From: Rhodanobacter sp.
GTDB taxonomy: Bacteria; Pseudomonadota; Gammaproteobacteria; Xanthomonadales; Rhodanobacteraceae
DNA: 64,000 nucleotides
Direction: 5' to 3'
Assembly: GCA_004298015.1 (NCBI GenBank)
Contig: SCSE01000001.1
Location: forward strand, 1 to 64,000
A program made the translations under genes and the position numbers. A model generated the notes under the pieces. It saw only the letters and a list, made by a program, of their open reading frames with translations, was not told the origin of the DNA and did no database searches. Each line of letters opens with the position of its first letter. Within the stretch, counting starts at the first letter, position 1. This document shows positions 35,800-43,838 of this stretch, piece by piece.

Positions 35800-35821
35800 A
35801 AAAAAAACCGCCTGTGGGCGG
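35800..35821 (-). terminator. Terminator-like hairpin in the putA leader
   Basis: Read on the minus strand, CCGCC-CACA-GGCGG is followed by eight Ts. No minus-strand gene lies upstream until galE, 4.9 kb away. The element therefore sits in the putA 5' leader and could act as an attenuator, or simply stop antisense transcription. A TACAAT box (35832-35837, minus strand) stands just upstream of it. The stem is only five pairs, all G-C. Confidence 0.55.
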
Positions 35822-35980
35822 GAATGGCGAAATTGTACGCCGGAAAGCGTATACAGCGTGTGGCCGGGCCGGGTCGCAGGCTGGAGCGGGATTGCTGGTC
35901 TGGCGATCTCACCAGAGCGGGGTTCGTTGGCTATGGAGCACGTAGGATCGGCGATCTTGCCCAGGGTCTCGTCGCAGCCT

Positions 35981-36487
35981 ATGATTAAAGCGCTTCAGGC
36001 ACGCTGGATACCCATGATCGTGCTTCGACCAGCTGCAGTCGGCCTGCCGTATGTGACGATCTGGCTCAGGCCAAATCGCACATTGAGTCGGCGCGGCCTG
36101 CGGCGGTTGATCATGGTTCTGGTGGTGCTGGTGCTGACAACGGCCGGGCTGGGGGCTTGGCAGGGGAATGTATTTGCTCCACTGTTTGCGTCGGTAGAAT
36201 GCGTCGCCGTGGCCTGCGCATTGCGCGTGGCCTGGCGAGGTGGCAGCCGGAGTGAACGCATTATCTTCGACGGATCGAAGCTGGAGGTGCAGGCATGGCC
36301 CGGTCGCGGCGCCACGCAGTTCCCGTCGTACTGGGTGCGCGTGCTGCTGGAACCCGGCGATGGTCATCATCGGCTATGGTTGTCGTCGCATGGCCACCGC
36401 AGGGAGGTGGGCGCTTTCCTGGCGGAGCAGGAGCGCATCGAGCTATCGAAGAGGCTCAGGGGGTTGTTGGCCGATTTCAACCGGTAG
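35981..36487 (+). CDS. DUF2244 membrane protein at the head of the cox cluster
   Basis: The product shows the DUF2244 pattern: a beta segment IVLRPAAVGLPYVTIWLRPNRTLSRRGLR, two transmembrane helices (LIMVLVVLVLTTAGLGAW and a second short one), and a soluble C-terminal domain with SYWVRVLLEP and FLAEQERIELSKRL. DUF2244 genes commonly precede cytochrome c oxidase genes in proteobacteria, but their function is not known. The start is uncertain: ATG at 35981 or at 36014; neither has a strong ribosome-binding site. It ends 60 bases before ctaC. Confidence 0.8.
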   Translation: MIKALQARWIPMIVLRPAAVGLPYVTIWLRPNRTLSRRGLRRLIMVLVVLVLTTAGLGAWQGNVFAPLFASVECVAVACALRVAWRGGSRSERIIFDGSKLEVQAWPGRGATQFPSYWVRVLLEPGDGHHRLWLSSHGHRREVGAFLAEQERIELSKRLRGLLADFNR

Positions 36488-36546
36488 CCGGTGCGGGACG
36501 GGGCGACGTACTCATATTTTTGAGACAAAAACTTAGGGTGCAAGAC

Positions 36547-37491
36547 ATGACATCTGGCGGCATCAGGCGATCATTCGCGGCTTGGGCAGGGTTGGCCTTT
36601 GCGTTGTTCGGCGGCGCGGTGCAGGCCGCACCCCATCCGTGGCAGCTGAACATGGAGCGCGGCGCGAGCACCTGGTCGCAAGTGCCCTACCACCTGAACA
36701 ACATTTCGCTTGGCGTATGCGTGGTAATCGGCGTTCTGGTGTTCGGGGCGATGTTCATTGCCATGTTCCGCTTCCGCAAATCGCGCGGCGCGGTGGCCGA
36801 AACCTGGTCACACAACACCAAGTTGGAAATTGTCTGGACGACGATCCCCGTGCTGATCCTGATCGTGCTGGCCTATCTGGCTACCGGGGGCCTGACCTCG
36901 TGGGCGGATACCACCGGCTCGCAGATGACGGTCAAGGTCACCGGCTACCAGTGGAAGTGGCGCTACGACTACATCAGTTATCACGGCAAGCCGATCGAGA
37001 AGGTCGGTTTCATGTCCAAGCTGGACAAGCTGAGCAACGAGACCCGGCAACTCGATTCAGGCATGAATCCCTATGCCGTTAAGGTGGGCAATCAGAATAC
37101 CTACCTGCTGAATGTCGACAAGCCGCTGGTGGTGCCGATCAATACCAAGATCCGCTTCCTGATTACCGGTGGCGATGTGATCCATTCGTGGTGGGTGCCG
37201 GCACTGGGCTGGAAGCTCGACGCGATCCCCGGAATCATCAACGCAGCCTGGACCAACATCAAGACGCCGGGCACCTATCGCGGCCAATGCGCCGAGTTGT
37301 GCGGCCAGGATCACGGCTTCATGCCGATCGTGGTGGTAGCCAAGTCGAAAGCGGACTTCGCCAAGTGGCTGGCCGAGCAAGAGGCAAAATCCGCCAGACC
37401 GGCCGCCGCAACGGCTGCGGCCACACCTGCAGCGGCTGCCGCGAAAACGTTGCAGCTTGCGGCGGTTCCATCCAAGGCCAAGCAGGGCTGA
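36547..37491 (+). CDS. ctaC: Cytochrome c oxidase subunit II
   Basis: Accepts electrons from cytochrome c through the binuclear CuA site. It has a signal peptide (LAFALFGGAVQA), two transmembrane helices and a cupredoxin domain. The copper ligands are His in DVIHSWWVPALGWK and Cys-Glu-Cys-His-Met in CAELCGQDHGFM. The aromatic patch TGYQWKWRYDY is conserved. The C-terminal 45 residues are an Ala/Lys/Pro-rich tail without a heme c motif, so this is the aa3 type rather than caa3. AGGGTG lies before the ATG. First structural gene of the operon. Confidence 0.95.
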   Translation: MTSGGIRRSFAAWAGLAFALFGGAVQAAPHPWQLNMERGASTWSQVPYHLNNISLGVCVVIGVLVFGAMFIAMFRFRKSRGAVAETWSHNTKLEIVWTTIPVLILIVLAYLATGGLTSWADTTGSQMTVKVTGYQWKWRYDYISYHGKPIEKVGFMSKLDKLSNETRQLDSGMNPYAVKVGNQNTYLLNVDKPLVVPINTKIRFLITGGDVIHSWWVPALGWKLDAIPGIINAAWTNIKTPGTYRGQCAELCGQDHGFMPIVVVAKSKADFAKWLAEQEAKSARPAAATAAATPAAAAAKTLQLAAVPSKAKQG

Positions 37492-37552
37492 TCGTCCTTC
37501 CCCATGCCATTCCACGCAGACGCATTCAACAACCGGTTAGAGGTGTACGGCC

Positions 37553-39169
37553 ATGTCCCACGCAGCCACCCATGATCAGCACGATGATCACCACGGCGCG
37601 CCGAAGAATTTCTTCCAGCGCTGGTGCATGTCCACCAACCACAAGGACATCGGTACGCTGTACCTGATCTTTGCGCTGACGATGTTCTTCATCGGCGGCA
37701 GCTTCGCGATGGTGATTCGCGCCGAATTGTTCAAGCCGGGCCTGCAACTGGTGCAGCCGTATTTCTTCAACGAAATGACCACCATGCACGCGCTGGTGAT
37801 GATCTTCGGCGCGATCATGCCGGCGTTCGTCGGCCTCGGCAACTGGATGATCCCGTTGATGGTGGGGGCGCCGGACATGGCGCTGCCGCGCATGAACAAC
37901 CTGTCATTCTGGATCTTGCCGTTCGCCTTTACCTTGCTGCTGTCCACGCTGTTCATGCCCGGTGGTGGTCCCGCCGGTGGCTGGACCATGTATCCGCCAC
38001 TGTCGCTGCAGAGCGATTCGCTGGCCTACGTGGTGTTTGCGATTCATCTGATGGGTATCAGCTCGATCATGGGTGCGATCAACATCATCGCGACCATCCT
38101 CAACATGCGTGCTCCCGGCATGGACTTGCTTAAAATGCCGGTATTCGTGTGGAGCTGGCTGATCACCGCCTTCCTGCTGATTGCCGTGATGCCGGTGCTG
38201 GCCGGCGCGGTGACCATGCTGCTGACCGACAAGTATTTCGGCACCAACTTCTTCAACCCCGGCGGCGGCGGCGACCCGGTGCTGTATCAGCACATCTTCT
38301 GGTTCTTCGGGCATCCCGAGGTCTACATCATGATCCTGCCGGCGTTCGGGATCATCTCGGAGGTGATCCCCACCTTCGCCCGCAAGCCGATCTTCGGTTA
38401 TAAGGCGATGGTGTTCGCGATTGCCTCGATCGCCTTCCTGTCATTCATCGTGTGGGCGCACCACATGTTCGCGGTCGGCTTGCCGCTGGGTGCCGATATC
38501 TTCTTCATGTACGCGACGATGCTGATCGCGGTACCGACCGGGGTGAAGGTATTCAACTGGGTAGCCACGATGTGGGGCGGTTCGATGACGTTCGAAACGC
38601 CGATGCTGTTCGCCGTCGCGTTCGTGATCCTGTTCACCATCGGCGGGTTTTCCGGGTTGATGCTGGCGCTGGTGCCGGCTGACTTCCAGTACCAGGACAC
38701 CTACTTCGTGGTGGCGCATTTCCACTACGTGCTGGTCACCGGCGCCTTGTTTGCGATCATTTCGGCGACCTACTACTGGCTGCCGAAATGGAGCGGCCGC
38801 ATGTACAGCGAGTTCTGGGGCAAGGTGCATTTCTGGAACAGCGTGGTATGGGTCAACGTACTGTTCTTCCCGCAGCATTTCCTTGGCCTGGCCGGCATGC
38901 CACGCCGCATTCCTGACTATAACGTGGCGTTTGCCAACTTCAACATGATCAGCTCGATCGGTGGCTTCCTGTTTGGTGCCTCCCAGCTGATTTTCCTCGG
39001 TGTACTGATCCACGGCGTGTTTTTCTCGAAGAAAAAGGCCACCGATCGCGTCTGGGAGGGTGCCAAGGGCCTGGAGTGGACGGTGCCCTCGCCAGCGCCA
39101 CACCATACCTTCGAGGTGCCGCCGGTAATTCATGACGAGGAGTTGGCGCACGGCAACGTGAACGCCTGA
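37553..39169 (+). CDS. ctaD: Cytochrome c oxidase subunit I
   Basis: Catalytic subunit with heme a and the heme a3-CuB centre that reduces O2 and pumps protons. There are twelve transmembrane helices. TMHALVMIFG supplies a low-spin heme ligand. FWFFGHPEVYIMILPAFG has the CuB His cross-linked to Tyr. VWAHHMF is the CuB His pair. PTGVKVFNW contains the K-channel Lys, and VVAHFHYVLVTG contains the heme a3/a ligands. The length of 538 residues is normal for family A oxidases. It follows ctaC by 61 bases. Confidence 0.97.
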   Translation: MSHAATHDQHDDHHGAPKNFFQRWCMSTNHKDIGTLYLIFALTMFFIGGSFAMVIRAELFKPGLQLVQPYFFNEMTTMHALVMIFGAIMPAFVGLGNWMIPLMVGAPDMALPRMNNLSFWILPFAFTLLLSTLFMPGGGPAGGWTMYPPLSLQSDSLAYVVFAIHLMGISSIMGAINIIATILNMRAPGMDLLKMPVFVWSWLITAFLLIAVMPVLAGAVTMLLTDKYFGTNFFNPGGGGDPVLYQHIFWFFGHPEVYIMILPAFGIISEVIPTFARKPIFGYKAMVFAIASIAFLSFIVWAHHMFAVGLPLGADIFFMYATMLIAVPTGVKVFNWVATMWGGSMTFETPMLFAVAFVILFTIGGFSGLMLALVPADFQYQDTYFVVAHFHYVLVTGALFAIISATYYWLPKWSGRMYSEFWGKVHFWNSVVWVNVLFFPQHFLGLAGMPRRIPDYNVAFANFNMISSIGGFLFGASQLIFLGVLIHGVFFSKKKATDRVWEGAKGLEWTVPSPAPHHTFEVPPVIHDEELAHGNVNA

Positions 39170-39181
39170 GTTTTTTTACGA

Positions 39182-39207
39182 CCCCCGCCTGCTGGTCAGG
39201 CCGGGGG
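39182..39207 (+). other. Hairpin between ctaD and the small membrane gene
   Basis: CCCCCG-CCTG and CAGG-C-CGGGGG form a ten-pair stem with one bulged base, immediately after the ctaD stop. The T-run (seven Ts) lies before and not behind it, so it is not a terminator. It may be an mRNA processing or stability element that sets different levels for ctaD and the downstream genes. Confidence 0.6.
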
Positions 39208-39219
39208 CTGCCGAGAGAG

Positions 39220-39360
39220 ATGATCAACATGACGCAGCAGATGACCGAGCAGTATCTGGCGAACAGCCGCAGGGGCGTGCGCAGGACCGTGACGATTCTG
39301 GTCGGGGTTGTGGTGGCGTTCTTCCTGCTGTCGTTTCTTCAGATCCTGCTGATGAAATAG
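39220..39360 (+). CDS. 46-residue single-pass membrane protein in the cox cluster
   Basis: The short frame starts MINMTQQMTEQYL, continues with a basic NSRRGVRRT segment and then one transmembrane helix (VTILVGVVVAFFLLSFLQILL), ending MK. The position directly after ctaD and the layout (basic N-side, single helix) fit the small cytochrome oxidase assembly proteins usually found between subunit I and Cox11 genes in proteobacteria. GAGAGA precedes the ATG. No Cox11 gene follows; the next gene is ctaE. Confidence 0.75.
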   Translation: MINMTQQMTEQYLANSRRGVRRTVTILVGVVVAFFLLSFLQILLMK

Positions 39361-39477
39361 CCTGGTCGCGGCAACGGCACGCATTCCTCAATCGTTCGGG
39401 TTGATACGACCGACATGAAGTCCCCCGGGTGTTACCTCGGGGCAAAAGTCATCAAGAGAAGTCCACGGGGTCTCATC

Positions 39478-40365
39478 ATGAGTCAGCAGCACGACGCTTA
39501 CTTTGTTCCGGTCGCAAGTTACTGGCCGTTCGTGGCCGCAGTGGTCATGTTCACTACCATGTTCGGCGCCGCACATTGGCTGAATGCGGCACCCGGGGAG
39601 ACGGGCTTTGGCAAGACGGTATGGCTGGTGGGCATGGTGGGCGTACTGGCGATGTTCTTCGGCTGGTTTCGCTCGGTGATCAGAGAGTCATTGGCAGGAA
39701 GCTACAACCATCAGGTAGATACCTCATTCCGCATGGGTATGATGTGGTTCATCTTTTCCGAGGTGATGTTCTTCGGCGCGTTCTTCGGTGCGCTGTTTTA
39801 TATCCGTATGTTTTCGGTACCCTGGCTCGGTGGCGAGGGCCACGGGGTCCTGACCCATCAATTCCTGTGGAACGACTACGCCGCGTCGTGGGGCGCCAAT
39901 GGAGGCAATGGCCCGCAGCACCTCGGCGGCGCGTTCCGGACGGTGCCGGCTTGGGGGCTGCCGTTGCTCAACACCCTTATCCTGCTGAGCTCCAGCGTTA
40001 CCGTGACGATCGCTCATCACGCGCTACGCGCCGGGCATCGAGGCAAGATTCTACTGTTTCTCGGGCTGACGGTGTTGCTGGGTGCCTTGTTCGTCAATTT
40101 CCAGGCGCATGAGTACATCGAGGCCTATCACGAGTTGAACCTGACGCTGCACAGCGGCGTCTACGGCTCGACGTTCTTTCTGCTTACCGGCTTTCACGGC
40201 CTGCATGTGACCCTGGGTACCATCATGTTGGCGGTGATCTGGTTCCGGGTGCTGAAGGGGCATTTCAGCAAGGAACATCACTTCGGCTTCGAGGCGGTGG
40301 CGTGGTATTGGCACTTTGTCGACGTGGTCTGGCTTGGCCTGTTCTTGTTTGTCTACATTCTCTGA
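39478..40365 (+). CDS. ctaE: Cytochrome c oxidase subunit III
   Basis: Seven-helix membrane subunit that stabilises subunit I and proton uptake. It shows MMWFIFSEVMFFGAFFGALFY, FVNFQAHEYIEAY, STFFLLTGFHGLHVTLGTIML and the C-terminal WYWHFVDVVWLGLFLFVYIL. The ATG at 39478 starts MSQQHDAYFVP, the conserved beginning. It is separated from the 46-residue protein by 117 bases. A strong hairpin follows and seems to end this part of the cox operon. Confidence 0.96.
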   Translation: MSQQHDAYFVPVASYWPFVAAVVMFTTMFGAAHWLNAAPGETGFGKTVWLVGMVGVLAMFFGWFRSVIRESLAGSYNHQVDTSFRMGMMWFIFSEVMFFGAFFGALFYIRMFSVPWLGGEGHGVLTHQFLWNDYAASWGANGGNGPQHLGGAFRTVPAWGLPLLNTLILLSSSVTVTIAHHALRAGHRGKILLFLGLTVLLGALFVNFQAHEYIEAYHELNLTLHSGVYGSTFFLLTGFHGLHVTLGTIMLAVIWFRVLKGHFSKEHHFGFEAVAWYWHFVDVVWLGLFLFVYIL

Positions 40366-40384
40366 ACAGCCATAGATGAAGTTG

Positions 40385-40422
40385 ACAGCAAGAAGCCCGC
40401 CGTCATGCGGGCTTCTTGCTGT
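40385..40422. terminator. Strong terminator hairpin after ctaE
   Basis: ACAGCAAGAAGCCCGC and GCGGGCTTCTTGCTGT form a perfect 16-pair stem with a six-base loop, 20 bases past the ctaE stop. The TTCTT inside the stem may serve as the release tract on the plus strand, and the mirror A/G segment does the same on the minus strand (galE side). Confidence 0.8.
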
Positions 40423-40670
40423 TCCGGGCCACGATTGCGCTTGTGCCGAACGCCCTGTTCGCAGCCGCAGTAATGGATTGCGGCTATCTGGACTGAGCGG
40501 CAAGCCGGTATTTTTCGCCTGCATTGGGCTGACGAGTTGCGGGAGATCCGGTTGGCAGCTTGGTGGGGTGAATGCACGCGCTGGCAACTGCCGCCGCTGC
40601 GTGATTTTATCGCTCGACGAGCCTGGTCAGGGAACGTGGTGGCCTCAGCCGCTGCACCGCCCACCCCGGC

Positions 40671-41660
40671 TCATGGCGAAGTTTGCGCCGCGAGTTTGCG
40701 CTCCCAGTCCATCGCGGTGCGAACGATGAAATCCAGGTTGTCGTGCCGAGGTTCCCAGCCTAGCCGCTGGCGCAGGCGATCCGCGTGTGCAATCAACATC
40801 GGTGGATCACCGGCACGCCGAGGTTGCTCGATGACATTCAGTGCAGCACCGCTGACCCGCTGCACCGCATCGATCACTTCGCGCACGCTGTACCCATGGC
40901 CGTAGCCGCAATTCAATGTCAGCGACTCGCCATCGGCGCGCAGGTGGTCGAGTGCACGCAAATGCGCTGCGGCGAGGTCCTCGACATGAATGTAGTCGCG
41001 GATGCCGGTGCCGTCCGGCGTATCGTAGTCGGTACCGAAGATCGACAGGCTCGGCCGCTTGCCGACGGCATGTTCGCAGGCCACCTTGAGCAGCAGCGTT
41101 GCATTGGGTGTGGATTGCCCGATGCGGCCGTGTGGATCGCAGCCGGCGACATTGAAATAGCGAAGGATCACGTAGTCCATGGCTCCCGCAGCGCCGAGAT
41201 CCCGAAGCATGGTCTCGGACATCAGTTTGGACATGCCGTAGGGGTTGATGGGCTGCAGCGGGGTGTCTTCGTCGGCGATACCGCTTGCGGGCATACCGTA
41301 AACGGCGGCGGTCGAGGAAAACAGGAGCCTGCGCACACCAGTGGCGGCGCAGCTGGCCAGCAGGCTGCGGGTATTGCAGGTATTGTTGCCGTAGTACTTC
41401 AACGGATCGCGCACCGATTCGGGCACCACGGTGTGCGCCGCGAAATGCAACACGGCGTTGACCTTGTGCTCGGTCAACACCCGTTCGACCAGTAGTCGGT
41501 CGCCGACATCGCCGACTACCAGCTCGGCATCCCGTACCGCGTCGCGAAACCCGCTTGTCAAATTGTCGATGACGACGACACGTTCGCCGCGCTCTCTTAA
41601 CTGCTGCACTACATGGCTGCCGATATAACCGGCGCCGCCGGTGACCATGATGCTATTCAT
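40671..41660 (-). CDS. galE: UDP-glucose 4-epimerase
   Basis: Interconverts UDP-glucose and UDP-galactose with bound NAD. It is an extended SDR fold with TGGAGYIGSHV at the N-terminus, LLFSSTAAVYG (Ser/Thr) and NPYGMSKLMSE (Tyr and Lys of YxxxK). The C-terminal RAGDPPMLIAHADRLRQRLGWEPR is typical of GalE. Full length at 329 residues. It is divergent from the UDP-sugar dehydrogenase across an 840-base gap. With the next two genes it forms a sugar-nucleotide module placed inside the cox cluster. Confidence 0.94.
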   Translation of the reverse strand: MNSIMVTGGAGYIGSHVVQQLRERGERVVVIDNLTSGFRDAVRDAELVVGDVGDRLLVERVLTEHKVNAVLHFAAHTVVPESVRDPLKYYGNNTCNTRSLLASCAATGVRRLLFSSTAAVYGMPASGIADEDTPLQPINPYGMSKLMSETMLRDLGAAGAMDYVILRYFNVAGCDPHGRIGQSTPNATLLLKVACEHAVGKRPSLSIFGTDYDTPDGTGIRDYIHVEDLAAAHLRALDHLRADGESLTLNCGYGHGYSVREVIDAVQRVSGAALNVIEQPRRAGDPPMLIAHADRLRQRLGWEPRHDNLDFIVRTAMDWERKLAAQTSP

Positions 41661-42504
41661 GCGGAAGTACTCGTAAGGTCCGGGGAAGGTAGCGGGGGAG
41701 GCTGAGTTGTAGGAGCTTCAGCGATGATGAGCGGCAAGTACCGCAGGTAGTCATCCAGAATCCATGGGTGATCAGTATCATCGAAAAAGTCGTCCATGAG
41801 TTCGGGGTAGGCAGTAGAGCGGCAAAAGTATTCGTGAGCTGCTGCGGTAGATTGCAGTGGCGGGTCACCTCGTCACTGCAAGATAAAGCACAGCTTGAGT
41901 CCGTGGTCAAACGTTCCGCATGGCTCTTGGGCCGCGATGAAACATAAAGTACATGCCACGCCGGAGTTCCATACGCGGGTTTTCCAGGGGGCTGCGCGAG
42001 AGATCCAGGGCGCGTCCCAGCCTCCCGTGTTCAGCGGTGGCGGCCCGAACTCATGTCCGTAAAATCCCGGGGCGGGGTGAGTGTAGTTGTCCAGAGAAAT
42101 AACCGGGGACATTCTTGGGTCGCGGTGGGTGTGCGGTCGGTAATCTTTATGGTTGTTGGCGAGCTTGAGCAGGCCGTCACGGCGCCCTTGTACCGGCTGA
42201 ATAGCGTTTCTCCAACCCATTCGAGGGGCTTGATGATACCGCCAGGCAATTTGACCGCCTTCGACCCACCGCACAACCTCTTGCCTGAATTCGAGCGTGC
42301 AGCGGTCCTGCGCCTTTTTCGTGGGGGCATTGTTCGTGGACGGATTGCATTACGTAACAAGGGATGTGTTTCTCGGTGGCAAAGCTACGGGGCCACCGTG
42401 CACGAAACTGATCGCTTCGCTGCAACTGCTTTTTAGTCTACCTTTGTGTCCGGGCTGAGCCCAGCTCAGTCGCGACTACCCCTAGGCAACAGAGATAACC
42501 ATGG
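41661..42504. other. Long intergenic region between galE and the dehydrogenase gene
   Basis: About 840 bases without a gene I can support. Several short frames on both strands lack family signatures, and their codon use is unlike that of the flanking genes. TTGTAGGAGC at 41710 resembles the start of REP-type repeats. A hairpin CTGAGC-CCA-GCTCAG (42455-42469) lies about 40 bases before the dehydrogenase start and could be part of its leader. The region must carry both divergent promoters, but the length is more than needed; remnants of a lost gene are possible. Confidence 0.45.
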
Positions 42505-43791
42505 ATGTGCCCTATGCAATCGCTTGAGAATACCCGAATCGCCATCATCGGCCTGGGATATGTCGGCCTGCCGCTGGCGGTGGAGTTCGCCCGGCGATAC
42601 GACACCACCGGCTTCGATATCAACACAGACCGCGTCGAGGCGTTACGCGCAGGAACCGACAGCACGCTGGAAGTTGACGAGGCTGAGCTGGCGCAGGCGA
42701 AACGGCTCGCATTCAGCGCCCAGCTTGAAGATATTCGCGCTTGTCAGGTCTATATCGTCACCGTGCCGACGCCGATCGACATGGCACGGCGTCCGGACCT
42801 GACGCCGTTGATCAGGGCCAGCGAGACTCTCGGCAAGGTGATCAAGTCGGGCGATATCGTGGTGTACGAATCCACGGTCTATCCCGGCTGCACGGAGGAG
42901 GTCTGCGTGCCGATCCTGGAGCGCGTATCCGGTCTCGCCTGCAATCGCGACTTCTTCGTCGGCTACAGCCCGGAACGGATCAATCCCGGCGACAAGCAGC
43001 ATCGGGTGAGCAGCATTCTCAAGGTCACCTCGGGCTCCACGCCCGAAGTCGCCGACTTCGTCGATCGACTGTACGGCTCGATCATCACCGCCGGCACGCA
43101 CAAGGCCAGCTCACTGAAAGTGGCCGAGGCGGCCAAGGTGATCGAGAACACCCAGCGCGATCTGAACATTGCCCTGGTGAATGATCTGGCCAAGCTGTTC
43201 AACAAGCTCGGCATCGACACGCTGGAAGTGCTGGAGGCGGCCGGAACCAAGTGGAATTTCCTGCCGTTCCGCCCCGGCCTGGTTGGTGGCCACTGCATCA
43301 GCGTCGATCCGTACTACCTGACCCACAAGGCGCAGGAGATCGGCCATCATCCTGATGTAATTCTGGCCGGGCGGCGTACCAACGACAGCATGGGTGAGTA
43401 CATCGCCGGCGAGGTGATCCGCTTGATGGTGTGCAAGGGCATCAATCCGGTGCGCGCGCGTATCCTGGTGCTGGGGCTGGCGTTCAAGGAGAACTGTCCG
43501 GATCTGCGCAATACTCGCGTGATCGACATCGTGACTGCGTTGCAGGGCTACAACGCCGACGTGCAGATTCACGACCCGTGGGTGGATGCGGCGGCGGCGA
43601 TGCACGAATATGGCGTCGAACTGATCGAAGCGCCGCCCACAGGGGAGTACGATGCGGTGATTGTCGCGGTGGGCCACCACCAATTTGCCGCGCTGGGTGC
43701 CGAGGGCATCCGCGCCTTCGGTCGGCCGTCATCGGTGCTGTACGACGTCAAGTATGTACTGCCGCTTGCTGCCGTCGACGGGCGGCTTTAA
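42505..43791 (+). CDS. Nucleotide sugar dehydrogenase (TviB/WbpO-like UDP-sugar 6-dehydrogenase)
   Basis: Two-fold oxidation of the C6 of a UDP-hexose, giving a UDP-uronic acid. The N-terminal Rossmann domain is IAIIGLGYVGLPLAVEF, the middle has SGDIVVYESTVYPG and GYSPERINPGDK, and the catalytic Cys is in GLVGGHCISVDPYYL. The overall pattern is closest to TviB/VipA and WbpO (UDP-GlcNAc or UDP-GalNAc dehydrogenases) rather than plain UDP-glucose dehydrogenase, but substrate cannot be fixed by eye. An ATG at 42514 is an alternative start. It runs 47 bases ahead of the epimerase gene and probably supplies it. Confidence 0.88.
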   Translation: MCPMQSLENTRIAIIGLGYVGLPLAVEFARRYDTTGFDINTDRVEALRAGTDSTLEVDEAELAQAKRLAFSAQLEDIRACQVYIVTVPTPIDMARRPDLTPLIRASETLGKVIKSGDIVVYESTVYPGCTEEVCVPILERVSGLACNRDFFVGYSPERINPGDKQHRVSSILKVTSGSTPEVADFVDRLYGSIITAGTHKASSLKVAEAAKVIENTQRDLNIALVNDLAKLFNKLGIDTLEVLEAAGTKWNFLPFRPGLVGGHCISVDPYYLTHKAQEIGHHPDVILAGRRTNDSMGEYIAGEVIRLMVCKGINPVRARILVLGLAFKENCPDLRNTRVIDIVTALQGYNADVQIHDPWVDAAAAMHEYGVELIEAPPTGEYDAVIVAVGHHQFAALGAEGIRAFGRPSSVLYDVKYVLPLAAVDGRL

Positions 43792-43838
43792 ACCCGTCGC
43801 AGCCGGTGGGTCACCGTCATATCCAGGACAGGCAGGCA

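Noticed and set aside
35858-35980. N-terminal extension of the DUF2244 frame
   Set aside because: No similarity to the family and no ribosome-binding site; the conserved part starts near 35981-36014.
40474-40734. Open plus-strand frame reading like a protein (LHWADELREIRLAAWWGECTRW)
   Set aside because: It has no good start or ribosome-binding site, begins just after a stop, overlaps galE antisense and matches no family I know. A chance frame in GC-rich DNA or an unrecognisable remnant is more likely.
42053-42436. 127-codon plus-strand frame in the galE/dehydrogenase gap
   Set aside because: Composition and codon use differ from the flanking genes, no motif or signal is seen, and competing frames exist on the other strand. 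Not supported as a gene.
43431-43838. Long N-terminal extension of the epimerase open frame
   Set aside because: This part overlaps the dehydrogenase gene in another frame. The SDR nucleotide-binding motif begins right at the ATG at 43839, which has a good ribosome-binding site.
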